Positions 1-9,815 of a stretch of DNA of 64,000 nt are shown piece by piece. Within the stretch, counting starts at the first letter, position 1. The number at the start of each line of letters is the position of its first letter. Origin of the DNA: Streptomyces sp. Tu6071 (lineage in GTDB: Bacteria > Actinomycetota > Actinomycetes > Streptomycetales > Streptomycetaceae). The position numbers and the translations under genes were made by a program. Location: positions 1,798,001 through 1,862,000 of the forward strand of contig NZ_CM001165.1 of assembly GCF_000213055.1 (NCBI RefSeq), in the 5' to 3' direction. The notes below the pieces were generated by a model, which made no database searches, was not told the DNA's origin, and saw only the letters and a list, made by a program, of their open reading frames with translations.

Positions 1-92
1 GCCACCCGAGGAGCGCACGCCCAGCCCCGGCGCTTCGGGCAACCGGCCCAATCCGCACACGAACGTGCGGCAGCAGCCGACCTCGTACGCCG

Positions 93-124
93 AAGGCCCC
101 GCCGGTCGAAACCGGCGGGGCCTT
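93..124 (-). terminator. hrdB terminator hairpin
   Basis: A perfect 14-bp inverted repeat (AAGGCCCCGCCGGT, loop CGAA, then its complement) begins 40 bp beyond the hrdB stop codon. There is no clear T-run, as is common for Streptomyces terminators. It could also serve a convergent gene lying left of the window. Confidence 0.8.
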
Positions 125-164
125 CGCGGAGCTGCTCGTGGGGGCCTGTCACCGGCCCCGCTGA

Positions 165-1703
165 TCAGTCCAGGTAGTCGCGCAGCACCTGCGAGCGCGA
201 GGGGTGCCGCAGCTTGGACATCGTCTTCGACTCGATCTGGCGGATGCGCTCGCGCGTCACGCCGTAGACCTTGCCGATCTCGTCGAGGGTCTTCGGCTGA
301 CCGTCGGTGAGACCGAAACGCATCGAGACGACGCCCGCCTCGCGCTCGGAGAGCGTGTCCAGGACGGAGTGCAGCTGCTCCTGGAGAAGCGTGAAGCTGA
401 CCGCGTCCGCCGGGACAACGGCCTCGGAGTCCTCGATGAGGTCACCGAACTCGCTGTCGCCGTCCTCGCCGAGCGGGGTGTGCAGCGAGATGGGCTCGCG
501 GCCGTACTTCTGGACCTCGATGACCTTCTCGGGGGTCATGTCGAGTTCCTTGGCCAGCTCCTCCGGGGTGGGCTCGCGGCCCAGGTCCTGGAGCATCTGC
601 CGCTGGACGCGGGCGAGCTTGTTGATGACCTCGACCATGTGCACCGGGATACGGATGGTGCGGGCCTGGTCCGCCATCGCGCGCGTGATCGCCTGGCGGA
701 TCCACCAGGTCGCGTACGTGGAGAACTTGTAGCCCTTGGTGTAGTCGAACTTCTCGACCGCGCGGATCAGACCGAGGTTGCCCTCCTGGATCAGGTCCAG
801 GAAGAGCATGCCGCGACCGGTGTAGCGCTTGGCCAGCGAGACCACGAGGCGGAGGTTCGCCTCCAGGAGGTGGTTCTTCGCGCGACGGCCGTCCTCGGCG
901 ATGATCTCCAGCTCGCGCTGGAGCTTCGGCGCGAGCTTGTCGCTGTTGGCGAGCTTGTCCTCGGCGAAGAGACCGGCCTCGATGCGCTTGGCCAGCTCGA
1001 CCTCCTGCTCCGCGTTGAGGAGCGGGACCTTGCCGATCTGCTTGAGGTAGTCCTTGACCGGGTCGGCGGTGGCACCGGCCGCGGCGACCTGCTGCGCCGG
1101 GGCGTCGTCCTCGTCGTCGTCGGACAGGACGAAGCCCTGGCTCTCGCCACCGGCGGCCGGCTCTGCCGCCTCGTCGCCCTTGCCCGGCGTCTCCTCGGTG
1201 CTCTCCTCGTCGAGGAGCTCGTCCGACTTCTTGCCGGTCTTCTTCGCGGTGGCCTTCTTGGCCGTCGTCTTCTTGGCAGCGGTCTTGCGCGCCGTCGTCT
1301 TCTTGGCGGCGGTCTTCTTCTCGGCGGTCTCGTCCTCGACGGTCACCGCTGCGGAGGCGGACGGAGCGGTCACGGTCGCTGCCGCGGTCTTCTTGACCGC
1401 CGTCTTCGTGGCCACCGTCTTCGTAGCGGTGCGCTTCGCCGGACTCTTCGCTGCGACGCTCTTGCGGGTGCGCTTGGGCTCCGCGGCACTGACCATCAGC
1501 GTCACACCCTCTTCCTCAAGGATTTGATTGAGGCTGCGCAGTACGTTCTTCCACTGAGTGGCCGGAATCTGGTCAGCTTCGAAGGCCCGACGCACATCGT
1601 CACCGGCGATCTGCCCATTAGCCTTTCCCCGCTCGATGAGCGCCATGACAGACACAGACTCGGCGATCTCCGGCGGGAGCGTACGGGATGTGCTGGCCGA
1701 CAC
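165..1703 (-). CDS. hrdB: RNA polymerase principal sigma factor HrdB
   Basis: Housekeeping sigma-70 group 1 factor, giving core RNA polymerase its specificity for vegetative promoters. The 512-residue product has a short conserved N-terminus, an Ala/Lys/Thr-rich linker of repeated AAKKT-type units (about residues 85-185) followed by an acidic stretch, then sigma regions 1.2 to 4.2. Region 2 shows [13 protein letters not shown] and region 4 ends in the helix-turn-helix [12 protein letters not shown]. The GTG at 1703 is chosen because GAGAGG lies seven bases upstream and the N-terminus ([12 protein letters not shown]) matches HrdB as I recall it; longer in-frame starts would add an atypical leader. 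It is monocistronic, with a terminator at 93-124. The length agrees with Streptomyces HrdB (about 511 residues from memory). Confidence 0.97.
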   Translation of the reverse strand: MSASTSRTLPPEIAESVSVMALIERGKANGQIAGDDVRRAFEADQIPATQWKNVLRSLNQILEEEGVTLMVSAAEPKRTRKSVAAKSPAKRTATKTVATKTAVKKTAAATVTAPSASAAVTVEDETAEKKTAAKKTTARKTAAKKTTAKKATAKKTGKKSDELLDEESTEETPGKGDEAAEPAAGGESQGFVLSDDDEDDAPAQQVAAAGATADPVKDYLKQIGKVPLLNAEQEVELAKRIEAGLFAEDKLANSDKLAPKLQRELEIIAEDGRRAKNHLLEANLRLVVSLAKRYTGRGMLFLDLIQEGNLGLIRAVEKFDYTKGYKFSTYATWWIRQAITRAMADQARTIRIPVHMVEVINKLARVQRQMLQDLGREPTPEELAKELDMTPEKVIEVQKYGREPISLHTPLGEDGDSEFGDLIEDSEAVVPADAVSFTLLQEQLHSVLDTLSEREAGVVSMRFGLTDGQPKTLDEIGKVYGVTRERIRQIESKTMSKLRHPSRSQVLRDYLD

Positions 1704-1815
1704 GAACAACCTCTCGGAACGTTGGAAAACGGCTTCCGGCTCTCGCCCGAAGGGCGGGGGCCGACGACCGTCGGTGGGGATGACCGACGACGCGGGCGGG
1801 CGCCGCGGGGACCAC

Positions 1816-1841
1816 AGCACCGGAACCAGTGGCCGTATTCC
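1816..1841 (-). promoter_or_regulatory. Possible SigR-type promoter of hrdB
   Basis: On the minus strand GGAAT (1841-1837) is followed after exactly 18 bases by GCT (1818-1816). The SigR consensus is GGAAT-N18-GTT, so one base differs in the -10. It lies 113 bp upstream of the hrdB start. In S. coelicolor one hrdB promoter is known to be SigR-dependent under thiol stress, which makes the match plausible; no transcript data are available here. Confidence 0.4.
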
Positions 1842-2143
1842 CCTGAGCGACTCTCACCTCTTAGGTCATCGCGCTGTACCCGGGAGCGTTACGCACAATC
1901 TGCGTGGCCCGAGTCACACACCGAAAGGACACAAGGAGGCACATAGACGAGCATATGCGCTCACCAAATGTTCCGGAGTGGTCGGTGACGGACACCGGAG
2001 TGACGCGGGGGCGTGGAGGGGCAGAAGGGGACGAAAGAGGCTGCGGGGACGGGTGGGACGCAGCGGTACGAGCGGGGCCGTCCGAGCCGGTCCCATCCGG
2101 GCCGGTCTCCGGTCCGATCCGGCCAGGCGTCCGGTCGAAACTC

Positions 2144-2209
2144 GTGCGGTGTCCGGCTCGATCCCGGTGCGGTCTCCGCTCCGATCGGGTGCGGTCTCCG
2201 GCCCGGTCC
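2144..2209. repeat. Degenerate 22-bp tandem repeat between hrdB and whiH
   Basis: GGTGCGGTCTCCG occurs at 2166 and again at 2188, and a weaker copy starts near 2144, giving a 22-bp period. The flanks from about 2085 are similar CCGGT-rich sequence. The whole 599-bp gap 1704-2302 otherwise holds only the hrdB promoter region and the whiH terminator; I see no gene in it. Confidence 0.5.
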
Positions 2210-2230
2210 CGGTCCTGTCCGCCGCACAAC

Positions 2231-2279
2231 GCCCGGGGCCCCTCCTCCGACACGTGCGATACGGAGAGGGGCCCCGGGC
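2231..2279 (-). terminator. whiH terminator hairpin
   Basis: A perfect 14-bp stem (GCCCGGGGCCCCTC pairing with its complement, which ends at 2279) with a 21-base loop, starting 23 bp past the whiH stop codon. The stem is extremely GC-rich and has no T-run. Confidence 0.75.
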
Positions 2280-2302
2280 CGAGGTGCGCGCGACCAGTGC
2301 TG

Positions 2303-3190
2303 CTAGTGCTGCTCGCGGGGCCCCGGCACGACGCGCTCACCCTCCGGGTGCACGGTGAGCAGCTGGCGCATCGCCGCCTCGGCCCCGCCCCCGTCCCCCG
2401 AGGCGAGGGCGTCGACGATACGGGCGTGGTGGGCGACGGAAGCCTCGTTGGGACGTTCGCAGCCCATCGCGGGGCCGCCCGAAACGTGCAGGGCGGCGCT
2501 CACGATGCCGGAGAGGTGCTCCAGCATGCGGTTGCCACCGATCTGGATGAGCAGGGAGTGGAACTCGGCATCGGCCCGCGAGAACGTGATGCCGTCCCCC
2601 TGTCCGAGCGCGTGCCCCATGATCTCGACCATGTCGACAAGTCGCTGTTGCACGTCCTCGCGGCCGTGCCCGGCGGCGAGCCGCGCGGCGAGCGGCTCGA
2701 TGCTCCACCGCAGCTCGTTCAGCTCACGGCGCTGATCGTCGCGCTGGGGGCCGTAAGCGCGCCATTCGATGATGTCGGGATCGAGCAGATTCCAGTCACT
2801 GACAGGGCGCACCCGGGTCCCCACATTGGGGCGGGCGCTCACCAGGCCCTTGGCCTCCAGGACGCGCAGGGATTCCCGCACGACGGTACGGGACACCTCG
2901 AAACGCTGGCCGATCTCCTCGGGGACGAGGGGGCGGTCCGCACCCAGGTCTCCGGAGACGATCATCTGGCCGAGCTGCTGAACGAGTTGGCCGTGCAGGC
3001 CGCGGCCTCGGCTGGCACCGCCGCGTCGTGGCACCCGGCCAAGTTCCGGCTCCGCGGCACCCCAGGAAGGAACTCCGATCCTGTCCTGGGCGGCCTCGGC
3101 ATAGGGGTAGCGGTCGATGTCGCCCGGACCGGCGAGGCCGGAGTCGGCGGAACGGGCGGCGGTCATCATGGTGTGCGCAACGGTACTCAC
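2303..3190 (-). CDS. whiH: Sporulation regulator WhiH (GntR/FadR family)
   Basis: DNA-binding regulator of the GntR family, FadR-like. WhiH is required for septation of aerial hyphae in S. coelicolor and its gene lies beside hrdB, which is the arrangement here. The 295-residue protein has about 45 variable N-terminal residues, a winged helix-turn-helix (LVPEEIGQRFEVSRTVVRES, then VLEAKGLVSARPNVGTRV) and a helical FCD ligand domain with conserved Arg/His residues (HSLLIQIGGNRML; HHARIVDAL). The GTG at 3190 is preceded by GAGGAG at a rather long distance; an ATG pair eight codons later is the alternative start. A SigWhiG-like -10 element lies upstream. Confidence 0.9.
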   Translation of the reverse strand: MSTVAHTMMTAARSADSGLAGPGDIDRYPYAEAAQDRIGVPSWGAAEPELGRVPRRGGASRGRGLHGQLVQQLGQMIVSGDLGADRPLVPEEIGQRFEVSRTVVRESLRVLEAKGLVSARPNVGTRVRPVSDWNLLDPDIIEWRAYGPQRDDQRRELNELRWSIEPLAARLAAGHGREDVQQRLVDMVEIMGHALGQGDGITFSRADAEFHSLLIQIGGNRMLEHLSGIVSAALHVSGGPAMGCERPNEASVAHHARIVDALASGDGGGAEAAMRQLLTVHPEGERVVPGPREQH

Positions 3191-3282
3191 AAAAGCTTTG
3201 TCGGCGCTCTCCTCAACGGCCTTGAGTTCTTTGGTGAAAAGCACACGAAAGGGTGATCGCTTACCGTTGACCAATTGACGCT

Positions 3283-3290
3283 TTATCGGA
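3283..3290 (-). promoter_or_regulatory. WhiG-like -10 element upstream of whiH
   Basis: Minus-strand TCCGATAA differs in one base from the WhiG-type -10 GCCGATAA, 93-100 bp before the whiH start codon. whiH is known to depend on SigWhiG in S. coelicolor. I could not see a matching TAAA -35 at 14-16 bp, so the assignment is tentative. The rest of the gap 3191-3585 shows no gene. Confidence 0.4.
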
Positions 3291-3585
3291 AATTACCGAG
3301 CAACGGTCGGGGAGTTGCGCGCGTTTCCCCTCAGCTTCCCCCCGCACAAGGCATCTTGCGGTACGGTGCGCGCTCGACAGCGGCCACGACGGTTCCGCGC
3401 CCCCCAACGCGCCCGGCGCAGACCTGATTTCCGGCCGCCGCAAGATCACGCAACGGAACCTTCCCGAAGGAAAGCCCTGTTCGGGAGGCGCAAGCTACTA
3501 CTCTCCGTGAGAAGCGCACTCTTGTGCGTACCGCCGAGGCAGCACCGGCGGGTCTCACGCATGAGCGAAGGCGGCAGGGAACTCG

Positions 3586-4368
3586 TCAGATCTCGGGGCG
3601 CAGCATGGGCGGATTCAGCAGGGTGGCGCCCCCTGCCCTGAAAAGCTGCGCCGGCCTGCCGCCCTGCCGGGTCGTGGTGCCTCCTGTGGGCACGAGAAAT
3701 CCCGGGGTGCCGGTCACCTTGCGGTGAAAATTCCGGGGATCGAGCACCACGCCCCAGACCGCCTCGTAGACCCGTCGGAGTTCGCCGACCGTGAATTCCG
3801 CGGGACAGAAAGCAGTGGCGAGCGAGGAATACTCGATCTTCGAGCGGGCGCGCTCGATCCCGTCGGAGAGAATGCGCGCGTGGTCGAAGGCGAGAGGCAG
3901 CAGTTGCTCGTCGTCCCGCCCCGCGTCCTCCCCCAGAAGCCGCTCGACCGGCGCCCATCTGGCACCGCTGGCGTCACCGCCCGCCGTGGGCGAGGGAAGG
4001 TCGGGGGCGAGCGCGAGGTGGGCCACGCTCACCACTCGCATTCGGGGATCGCGGCCGGGGTCGCCGTAGGTGGCGAGCTGTTCCAGGTGCGCGCCATGCC
4101 GTGCCCCGTCGGAGCCGCTCTCGCACTCACCGTCGTGAGCGCACAAGCCGGTCTCCTCCTCCAGCTCCCGCCCCGCCGCAGCCGCCAGATCCTCCCCGGG
4201 ACGGACAAAACCTCCAGGCAAGGCCCATTGCCCCTGGTACGGGGCCTCCCCGCGGCGGACGAGGAGCGCCCGCAGCCCGTTGTGCCGCACCGTGAGCACG
4301 ACCAGATCGACGGTGACAGCGAAGGGCGGGAAGTCGGAGGGGTCGTAGGGAGCCATGCGACCGATCAT
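3586..4368 (-). CDS. NUDIX hydrolase with C-terminal winged-helix region
   Basis: A 260-residue NUDIX protein. The Nudix box is complete: GGFVRPGEDLAAAAGRELEE followed by ETGL fits GX5EX7REUXEEXGU, so Mg-dependent pyrophosphohydrolase activity is possible. The last 90 or so residues (AEFTVGELRRVYEAVWG, NFHRKVTGTPGFLVPTG) resemble the winged-helix half of the NrtR/ADP-ribose-sensing family, in which NUDIX proteins act as regulators of NAD or sugar metabolism. ATG 4368 is preferred over ATG 4356 because AGGTGG sits six bases upstream of it. The gene stands alone between whiH and the debranching-like gene, so context does not fix its substrate. Confidence 0.8.
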   Translation of the reverse strand: MIGRMAPYDPSDFPPFAVTVDLVVLTVRHNGLRALLVRRGEAPYQGQWALPGGFVRPGEDLAAAAGRELEEETGLCAHDGECESGSDGARHGAHLEQLATYGDPGRDPRMRVVSVAHLALAPDLPSPTAGGDASGARWAPVERLLGEDAGRDDEQLLPLAFDHARILSDGIERARSKIEYSSLATAFCPAEFTVGELRRVYEAVWGVVLDPRNFHRKVTGTPGFLVPTGGTTTRQGGRPAQLFRAGGATLLNPPMLRPEI

Positions 4369-4691
4369 AGTCGTCCACCTGACGATAAACACGTCGTTCG
4401 CTGAAGCTCGGAGGCTCTCTGCCCCTTGAGGAGGCCGAGCCCACCAGCAGCCCCCGGTGTCCGGCCCTGGCCGCCTCCCCCGAGGCTCGCATTCACGGGC
4501 CGCACGATCTCGGACACACTCCCACCCCCCGCGCTTCCCCTCGCTGCCTGGCTCACCCCGCCCAGACCCCGGGGATACAACCGCCGACTGCCATTGATCT
4601 GCGCATTCTTGGCCACCCGAACCGGTCCCGCGTGGCCGCGAACCGCCGCTCCCGAGTCGGCATCGGGAGCGACGGTCCGACGGCCGCGCCC
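4369..4691. other. Intergenic gap, nothing recognised
   Basis: 323 bp between the NUDIX start and the stop of the debranching-like gene. It should hold the NUDIX promoter. No hairpin, repeat or small gene could be supported. Confidence 0.5.
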
Positions 4692-6737
4692 TCACGCCCG
4701 CAGTTGCAGACGCTCGGGCGCCTCCTCCACCATCGCGAGCCCCAGCCGGGTGACTCGCGCGGAGAAGCTCTCCCCGGCGACGCCGAGACCGGTCAGTCCC
4801 AGCTCACCGAGCGGCGCACCCCGCACTGGGCGCAGCGCGACGGACCCCTCGGGCACATCGGGGCGGATACCCACGAGCCCCGCGACGACGTGCACCCCGG
4901 CGGCAGCGGCCACGGCGGCCGGCCGACAGGCGGCGGGGTGCGGCCAGGGCCTGCTCCCCTCCCCCCGCTGCTCACCGGCGAACATCTCCGGCAGCCGGTA
5001 CTCGAAGTGCTCCGCCGCCGCGAGCAGCCCACGCAGCAGAGCATGGGACTGCTTCTCGTAACCAGCCGCGGCGAGCCCCGTCACGGCGATCGCCGTCTCG
5101 TGGACCCGCACCGCGCCGCCCCTGTGCCCGAAGGGGCTGTATCCGTGCTCCTTCGCACCGAGACTCCGCAGTCCCCAGCCGCTGTCCATCACCGGGGTGC
5201 CGAGCAGGTGGGCGAGTTGCCCCGTACGCGCCGGGTCGAGCAGCGAGGGAGCCTGTTCTCCCGCCGGGCCCAAACCGGTGTCGAGCAGGTGCGTCACCGC
5301 GCTGCCCAGGTGCGGCACCGGGCGCCCCGCGGTGTCGAGCGCGGCGGGCGGGCGGCCACCGCCACGGTCGTCGTACCAGAATTCAGTCCGGAACCGATCG
5401 ACGAACTCCACTGACCAGCCGTGGAGTTCTTCAGATCCGGGCCGGTTGATCCCGTCCAGGAGTCCCGCTCCGAGGAGGGCGGCACGGTAGGCATGCGCCT
5501 GCGTCTCGACGCGTGCCATACCGCCGGTTTCCCGGTCCCGGACGTAGGCGTGGCGCTCTGCCTCGCGCCGCAGCCACCCGAGGCAGGACTCGGCGGCCGG
5601 GGCCAGCTCTTCGACGACTGCGGCGTCGAGCCCCCACCTCCACGCCTCGGACAACAGCGCGGGAAAGAGCAGGGTCGCCTCCACGCTCGTGCTTCCCGGC
5701 GGCAGATGGGGCCCGGCGTCCCGCAAAGGGCCCGGGATCCGGCCCTGTTCGGGGCCGCGCCCCACCTGAGTACGCGCCAGGGACCGCAAAGTGCCCGCCG
5801 CGAGCCGGGTGCCGAGCGGCAGAGCCATGCGGGCGGCGGCCAGGGCCTCGGCGGGAGCGAGTCCGCAGCGCCAGGGAGCCCCTGCGGCGAGGTGCACCTC
5901 CCCCGCTTCGCCCGGCTCCCGTACCAGCAGCGCGTTGAGGTCGCCGAGCGAGGCCCGCAGCAGGGCGGCGGCCCGTGGATCGTCTCCGGAGGCTTCGGCG
6001 TCGGCGAAGACCGGCGTCCCGCCGCGCGCCACCGGGCGTACGGCACCACGAAGTTCCGGCCGCAGCCGCAACTCGATGGACTGCCTGCCTCCCGCAGGGA
6101 TCTCCAACTCCCAACGCAACAGGCCCGATGCCGCCACGACATCGGCAGCAGGTGGCTCAGCCGTGAGCGCCACCTTGCCCGCCGGCGACGCCCACTGCAA
6201 TCCGGCGCCGTGCACGGAGGCCCGCAGAGGCGGGACCCGGCGTCCGGCAGCCACCGCCCCGAGGTCCGCGAGGTCGCAGCCCAGGGTGAGTTCGACCACG
6301 AGTCGCAGCGGGCGCACCGACGTGCTCCGTAGGGTGATGCGCTCACTGCCCTCGGCATGCCGCTCGCGCTCCACCAGCAGGTCGGGGTCGGGCCCCGGTC
6401 CGCCGAGCCCCCGCAGCACCCCCACGAACCGGGTTCGGTCCGCGCCCACCCCACGTGCCTCCACCGGCAGCGGGTCCCGCCCCGCGACCTGGAGTCGGCA
6501 CAGCGAGAGCAACCGCTTCCCCGAGTTGTAGAAGCCCTCAAGCCCTTGCCCGGTCAGCTGCCCGTGCTCGGCGGAGATCGCCAGGCCCGGCAGGGCAACG
6601 GCGGTCAACGTCCGGTGCGTCGCCGGAGGTTCCGACGGAGGGCGGCCCCCGCTGCCGTGCGGGCCGGGCACCGGCGCCGGCCTCCCCGGTGCGGATCGGT
6701 ACTCGCGACCACCGGGCCGTGGTGCGGTCAAGGACAT
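4692..6737 (-). CDS. Glycogen debranching-like protein (GDE N-terminal domain plus six-hairpin region)
   Basis: A 681-residue protein resembling the amylo-alpha-1,6-glucosidase-like family common in Streptomyces. The N-terminal beta-rich domain (about residues 40-270) carries EHGQLTGQGLEGFYNSGKR and DRTRFVG, typical of the GDE N-terminal domain. The C-terminal half looks like an alpha/alpha toroid of the six-hairpin glycosidase superfamily (DAGPHLPPGSTSVEATLLFP, ETQAHAYRAALL, MDSGWGLRSLG, GYSPFGHRGGAVRVHETA). It probably acts on an alpha-glucan or oligosaccharide in the cytoplasm, since no signal peptide is seen; the exact substrate is unknown. ATG 6737 has a weak GGAAGAAG site upstream. It stands in the same direction as the DUF4192 gene, 245 bp away. 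Confidence 0.75.
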   Translation of the reverse strand: MSLTAPRPGGREYRSAPGRPAPVPGPHGSGGRPPSEPPATHRTLTAVALPGLAISAEHGQLTGQGLEGFYNSGKRLLSLCRLQVAGRDPLPVEARGVGADRTRFVGVLRGLGGPGPDPDLLVERERHAEGSERITLRSTSVRPLRLVVELTLGCDLADLGAVAAGRRVPPLRASVHGAGLQWASPAGKVALTAEPPAADVVAASGLLRWELEIPAGGRQSIELRLRPELRGAVRPVARGGTPVFADAEASGDDPRAAALLRASLGDLNALLVREPGEAGEVHLAAGAPWRCGLAPAEALAAARMALPLGTRLAAGTLRSLARTQVGRGPEQGRIPGPLRDAGPHLPPGSTSVEATLLFPALLSEAWRWGLDAAVVEELAPAAESCLGWLRREAERHAYVRDRETGGMARVETQAHAYRAALLGAGLLDGINRPGSEELHGWSVEFVDRFRTEFWYDDRGGGRPPAALDTAGRPVPHLGSAVTHLLDTGLGPAGEQAPSLLDPARTGQLAHLLGTPVMDSGWGLRSLGAKEHGYSPFGHRGGAVRVHETAIAVTGLAAAGYEKQSHALLRGLLAAAEHFEYRLPEMFAGEQRGEGSRPWPHPAACRPAAVAAAAGVHVVAGLVGIRPDVPEGSVALRPVRGAPLGELGLTGLGVAGESFSARVTRLGLAMVEEAPERLQLRA

Positions 6738-6982
6738 CAGATGGCTTCTTCCGCGTGCCGATCGGGAGGAGGGGCGGGGGCGGTCGCAGGGTCCGGACGA
6801 CCCCGCCACCGAATGAACGCCCGAAGGGGGGTACGGGTCACGGGCTCCGGACCAGTTGCTCCGACATTCCTCCGCCAGTCCGTCATGCCTCCTGCTCCGA
6901 ACCGCTGGGCTGCCGTCCATGCCCCCTGGTGCCCTCCCCTCCTCGCACGTTTCCCCCTCCCTCACACCTCAGGAAGCCACCG

Positions 6983-9772
6983 CTATTCCGCGCCGTTCGC
7001 AGACCTGTGGTCACCGCCGGGCTGCGCATCGGTCAGCGTTTCCGCCGGACCGGACTCCGCCCGGCCCGCGGGCGCACTGTGGTCGCCCAACTCCGTTCCC
7101 GTGAGGGGTGCGTCGTGACCGCCATGCCCCGGACCGGAGCCGGGGGTCTTCTGGCTCGGTCGCTCAGAGTCGGCCCTGGCGCCTTCCGGGCGCTCCCTAC
7201 CCGAACCGGCCCCCATCGTCTTCTTCCGGCTCTTGCCTCCCGAATCGGGCACAGGCGCTTTTTTGCGGCCCTGATCCATACCGGGACCGGGCCCCTCGGA
7301 CCCGCCTGCGGCTGTGTCCTGGGCGGAGGCATCCCGGCCGGAGACCTCCGCAGACGGTCCGCCGCTCGTCACGGGGGACTCGATCCGGTCCATGGGCTGC
7401 GTGGCTTCCACCTCCCCTCCCTCTTCCAGAGCCCGCAGGGAAGCGTCCGAAGGCTCGGGGTCGGGACACTCTCGCCCGGTCAACGGCGAGCGGTCGACCG
7501 CGGCACGGCGATCGCTTGCCCCGGGCATCCCGACTCCCCGTCCCCGCTGGTCCCGTTCCCGCCCCTGCTCCCGCTCCCGCTCCGGCAAGTTCTCCCGCTC
7601 CTGCGAGTTGGCCCGTTCCGGCGAGCGCGCACCTTCACATCCCGGAGGCGATACAGCGAGACGTCGCCGGGCCCTCGCGTACGACTCCTTCGCCCCGCCT
7701 TCCCTTCGCTTCATGGCCTTGCCTCCGGAACCGCCCGGCGCGACTCCGCCGGGCCGCCCGGCGTCCCGCCGCCGTGTCGCCGGACGCGCAGCGGAGTCCG
7801 TACGAGCGGCGGAACCCTTCCGAGCGCCGGAGCCCGTGCGGCGTCGTCCACCGACCGCCCTCCGTTCCGTCGTCTCCCCTCCTCGACCGCCCTCCGGCGT
7901 CCCCTCAACGCTCTGAGATGCTCGGGCCTCCCGCTCGCCCGCAGTGGCGGACTCTGTTCCAGTGGCCCTTGCGCTGTCGCATGCCGCCGCCGGCCCAGCG
8001 GCGGAACGGCGCGCCGCCGGGCGTCCCGCCCGCCCGCGCAACTGCTGGCGAATCTCGTCCGGTTCGACCCCCTTGTCGAAGGCTTGGTCCAGGAGCGCCG
8101 CGAACACGTAGTGAGGATCGACGGCGAGCGCGAGGTGCAGAGCCAGCCGGGCCTCGCTCTCGTCGGCGAGTGCCCAGGCCGTCCAGCCAACGAGCGAGAG
8201 GGGCGCTGCCGCGTGTTCCTTGTACGAGCGGACACACCGACGCGCGAGAGCACGCCACAAGCGACGCGCGGCGTCGGGGAAGGCGAGGAAGCTCGCCGCC
8301 TCGTCGCGGGCCTCCCGATCCTGGAGACCGATGACGAGCCGCGCGGCTTCCTCGTGCGTGAGCGCTTCGTCGTCCGCGAGGTCGGCTTCGAGCGGGTCCG
8401 GGGGGACAGGCGCGGTTGCGAAGCGCGTCAGAACATTGTCGAGCAGCCCGATCGTCCCCCGCCGGATCTTCAGCAGGTTCTCCCGGCTGCTCAGAATCTG
8501 CGGGAGGAGGTCGAGGGCGACCAGGTCGAGTACGCGCTCCTGTGCTCGGGCGGCGGCGGTGCACCAGGGCAGCAACCGGCTTTCCAGAACCGCGGCAGGG
8601 AGCGGGATCGGCATTCCCTCGTAGACGGAGGTGGCGGCAAGGACCGAACTTCCGGCCGGCAGCAGGGCGGAGCCGGCCGGCTCCTGTTCTTCCAGCGGCG
8701 TCACGTAGGACCAGGAGCGCCCGGTGGAAACACACAGCGCTTCGACGACTGGGACGTCGAAGCGGCCGCAGGCAACGCGGATGTCCTGGGCGAGGGGGCG
8801 CAGCCGCTCGCGCAGCTCCGCGGCACCGGGCGGCGGTACCGCGCCGGGCCTGGCCTCTTCCGGTTCCTGGAAAAGAAAGGCGACGACACCGTCGGGCAGG
8901 GAGCCCCCGCGCCGCTTCCGCAGGACGGCGGCGGCTCCCCCGTCGGGGGCGTCCCCGGCGAAGCTCAGGAGCATCGTGGCCGCCCGCTCGGCGGTCTGCG
9001 GCCACTGCGCCGGATCATCGGGAATGCGCACGGCCGTACGCCGACCGAGTCGGCCCCGTGCGCCGTGCAGCGCGAGGAGGACGACGCTGTTGCCGGGCAC
9101 GTAGCCCAGAAGGTAGGGGAGGGAGTCGGCGAGATCCGCGATGGATTTCAGCGAGATCGCATGTCGCTGCGGAAGCCCTTTCGGCCCTTTTTCAGGAGAA
9201 TCCGCTTCGGGGAGGAAAGCGGCGGGGGCGACGTTGGAGGCCGCGAAGGGGATGGGTTCATCCCATTGGTGCGAGGGATCGTTTTCCGGTGAGCGCCGCT
9301 GAGCGGGGACCCTGGGGTTCTGGGGCGGCGAGGCCGGAGAGTCCCCTCCTGTGCGCTGCGCGGGAATGACAACGTCCGGCTCCGGAGCAGGCGGGTGGCG
9401 GACCGGCGACGGACCGGAGAGATCCGTTTCGGCGGCAGGGGCGGGCGGCTGGGGCTGGTCAGGGTCGGAAGGGTGATCCTGAAGGGCGGGGTGGCCCTGC
9501 GCCACGGCGGATGAACGGCCCTGCCCCATGTCGGGTGCCTGGTCCTCGGCCGCGTCAGACGACTGGTCCCGGGCGGCGCGGGATGACCGGTCCTGAGCCG
9601 CGTCCCTGGGCTCAGGAGGGGACGCGTCCCGCGCGTCAGGGCCGTTCGGCGGCCCGGCGGGCGCACTGGCGGGCGGCCCTTCGAGTGGGGTGGCGGACTG
9701 CTCGGTGAGGTCGGTGGTCCGCTCGGTGAAAGGGAGGGCGGACGAGTCGGATGCGTCGTTGCGATGCGTCAT
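6983..9772 (-). CDS. DUF4192 family protein with long disordered ends
   Basis: A 929-residue protein of unknown function. The central region (about residues 200-560) fits DUF4192: it opens with ISLKSIADLADSLPYLLGYV and PGNSVVLLAL, and continues with a mixed alpha/beta fold. The first 190 residues are Pro/Ser/Asp-rich and the last 330 are Arg/Gly/Glu-rich and low-complexity, both probably disordered. Most DUF4192 proteins are much shorter, so the tails are lineage-specific additions. ATG 9772 is chosen as the start although no strong ribosome site is visible. It is divergent from recQ, and the shared control region contains two DnaA boxes. Confidence 0.7.
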   Translation of the reverse strand: MTHRNDASDSSALPFTERTTDLTEQSATPLEGPPASAPAGPPNGPDARDASPPEPRDAAQDRSSRAARDQSSDAAEDQAPDMGQGRSSAVAQGHPALQDHPSDPDQPQPPAPAAETDLSGPSPVRHPPAPEPDVVIPAQRTGGDSPASPPQNPRVPAQRRSPENDPSHQWDEPIPFAASNVAPAAFLPEADSPEKGPKGLPQRHAISLKSIADLADSLPYLLGYVPGNSVVLLALHGARGRLGRRTAVRIPDDPAQWPQTAERAATMLLSFAGDAPDGGAAAVLRKRRGGSLPDGVVAFLFQEPEEARPGAVPPPGAAELRERLRPLAQDIRVACGRFDVPVVEALCVSTGRSWSYVTPLEEQEPAGSALLPAGSSVLAATSVYEGMPIPLPAAVLESRLLPWCTAAARAQERVLDLVALDLLPQILSSRENLLKIRRGTIGLLDNVLTRFATAPVPPDPLEADLADDEALTHEEAARLVIGLQDREARDEAASFLAFPDAARRLWRALARRCVRSYKEHAAAPLSLVGWTAWALADESEARLALHLALAVDPHYVFAALLDQAFDKGVEPDEIRQQLRGRAGRPAARRSAAGPAAACDSARATGTESATAGEREARASQSVEGTPEGGRGGETTERRAVGGRRRTGSGARKGSAARTDSAARPATRRRDAGRPGGVAPGGSGGKAMKRREGGAKESYARARRRLAVSPPGCEGARSPERANSQERENLPEREREQGRERDQRGRGVGMPGASDRRAAVDRSPLTGRECPDPEPSDASLRALEEGGEVEATQPMDRIESPVTSGGPSAEVSGRDASAQDTAAGGSEGPGPGMDQGRKKAPVPDSGGKSRKKTMGAGSGRERPEGARADSERPSQKTPGSGPGHGGHDAPLTGTELGDHSAPAGRAESGPAETLTDAQPGGDHRSANGAE

Positions 9773-9815
9773 GGAGAGCACTGTGCACGCAAAAGCAAAA
9801 ACTGCGCTCGCCCGC

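Noticed and set aside
1..92. Small inverted repeat CCGCAC/GTGCGG at 53-70
   Set aside because: Only 6 bp of stem and no gene to assign it to at the window edge.
6455..9292. A 945-codon open frame on the plus strand opposite the DUF4192 gene
   Set aside because: Arg/Pro-rich shadow; the minus-strand frame carries recognisable DUF4192 motifs.
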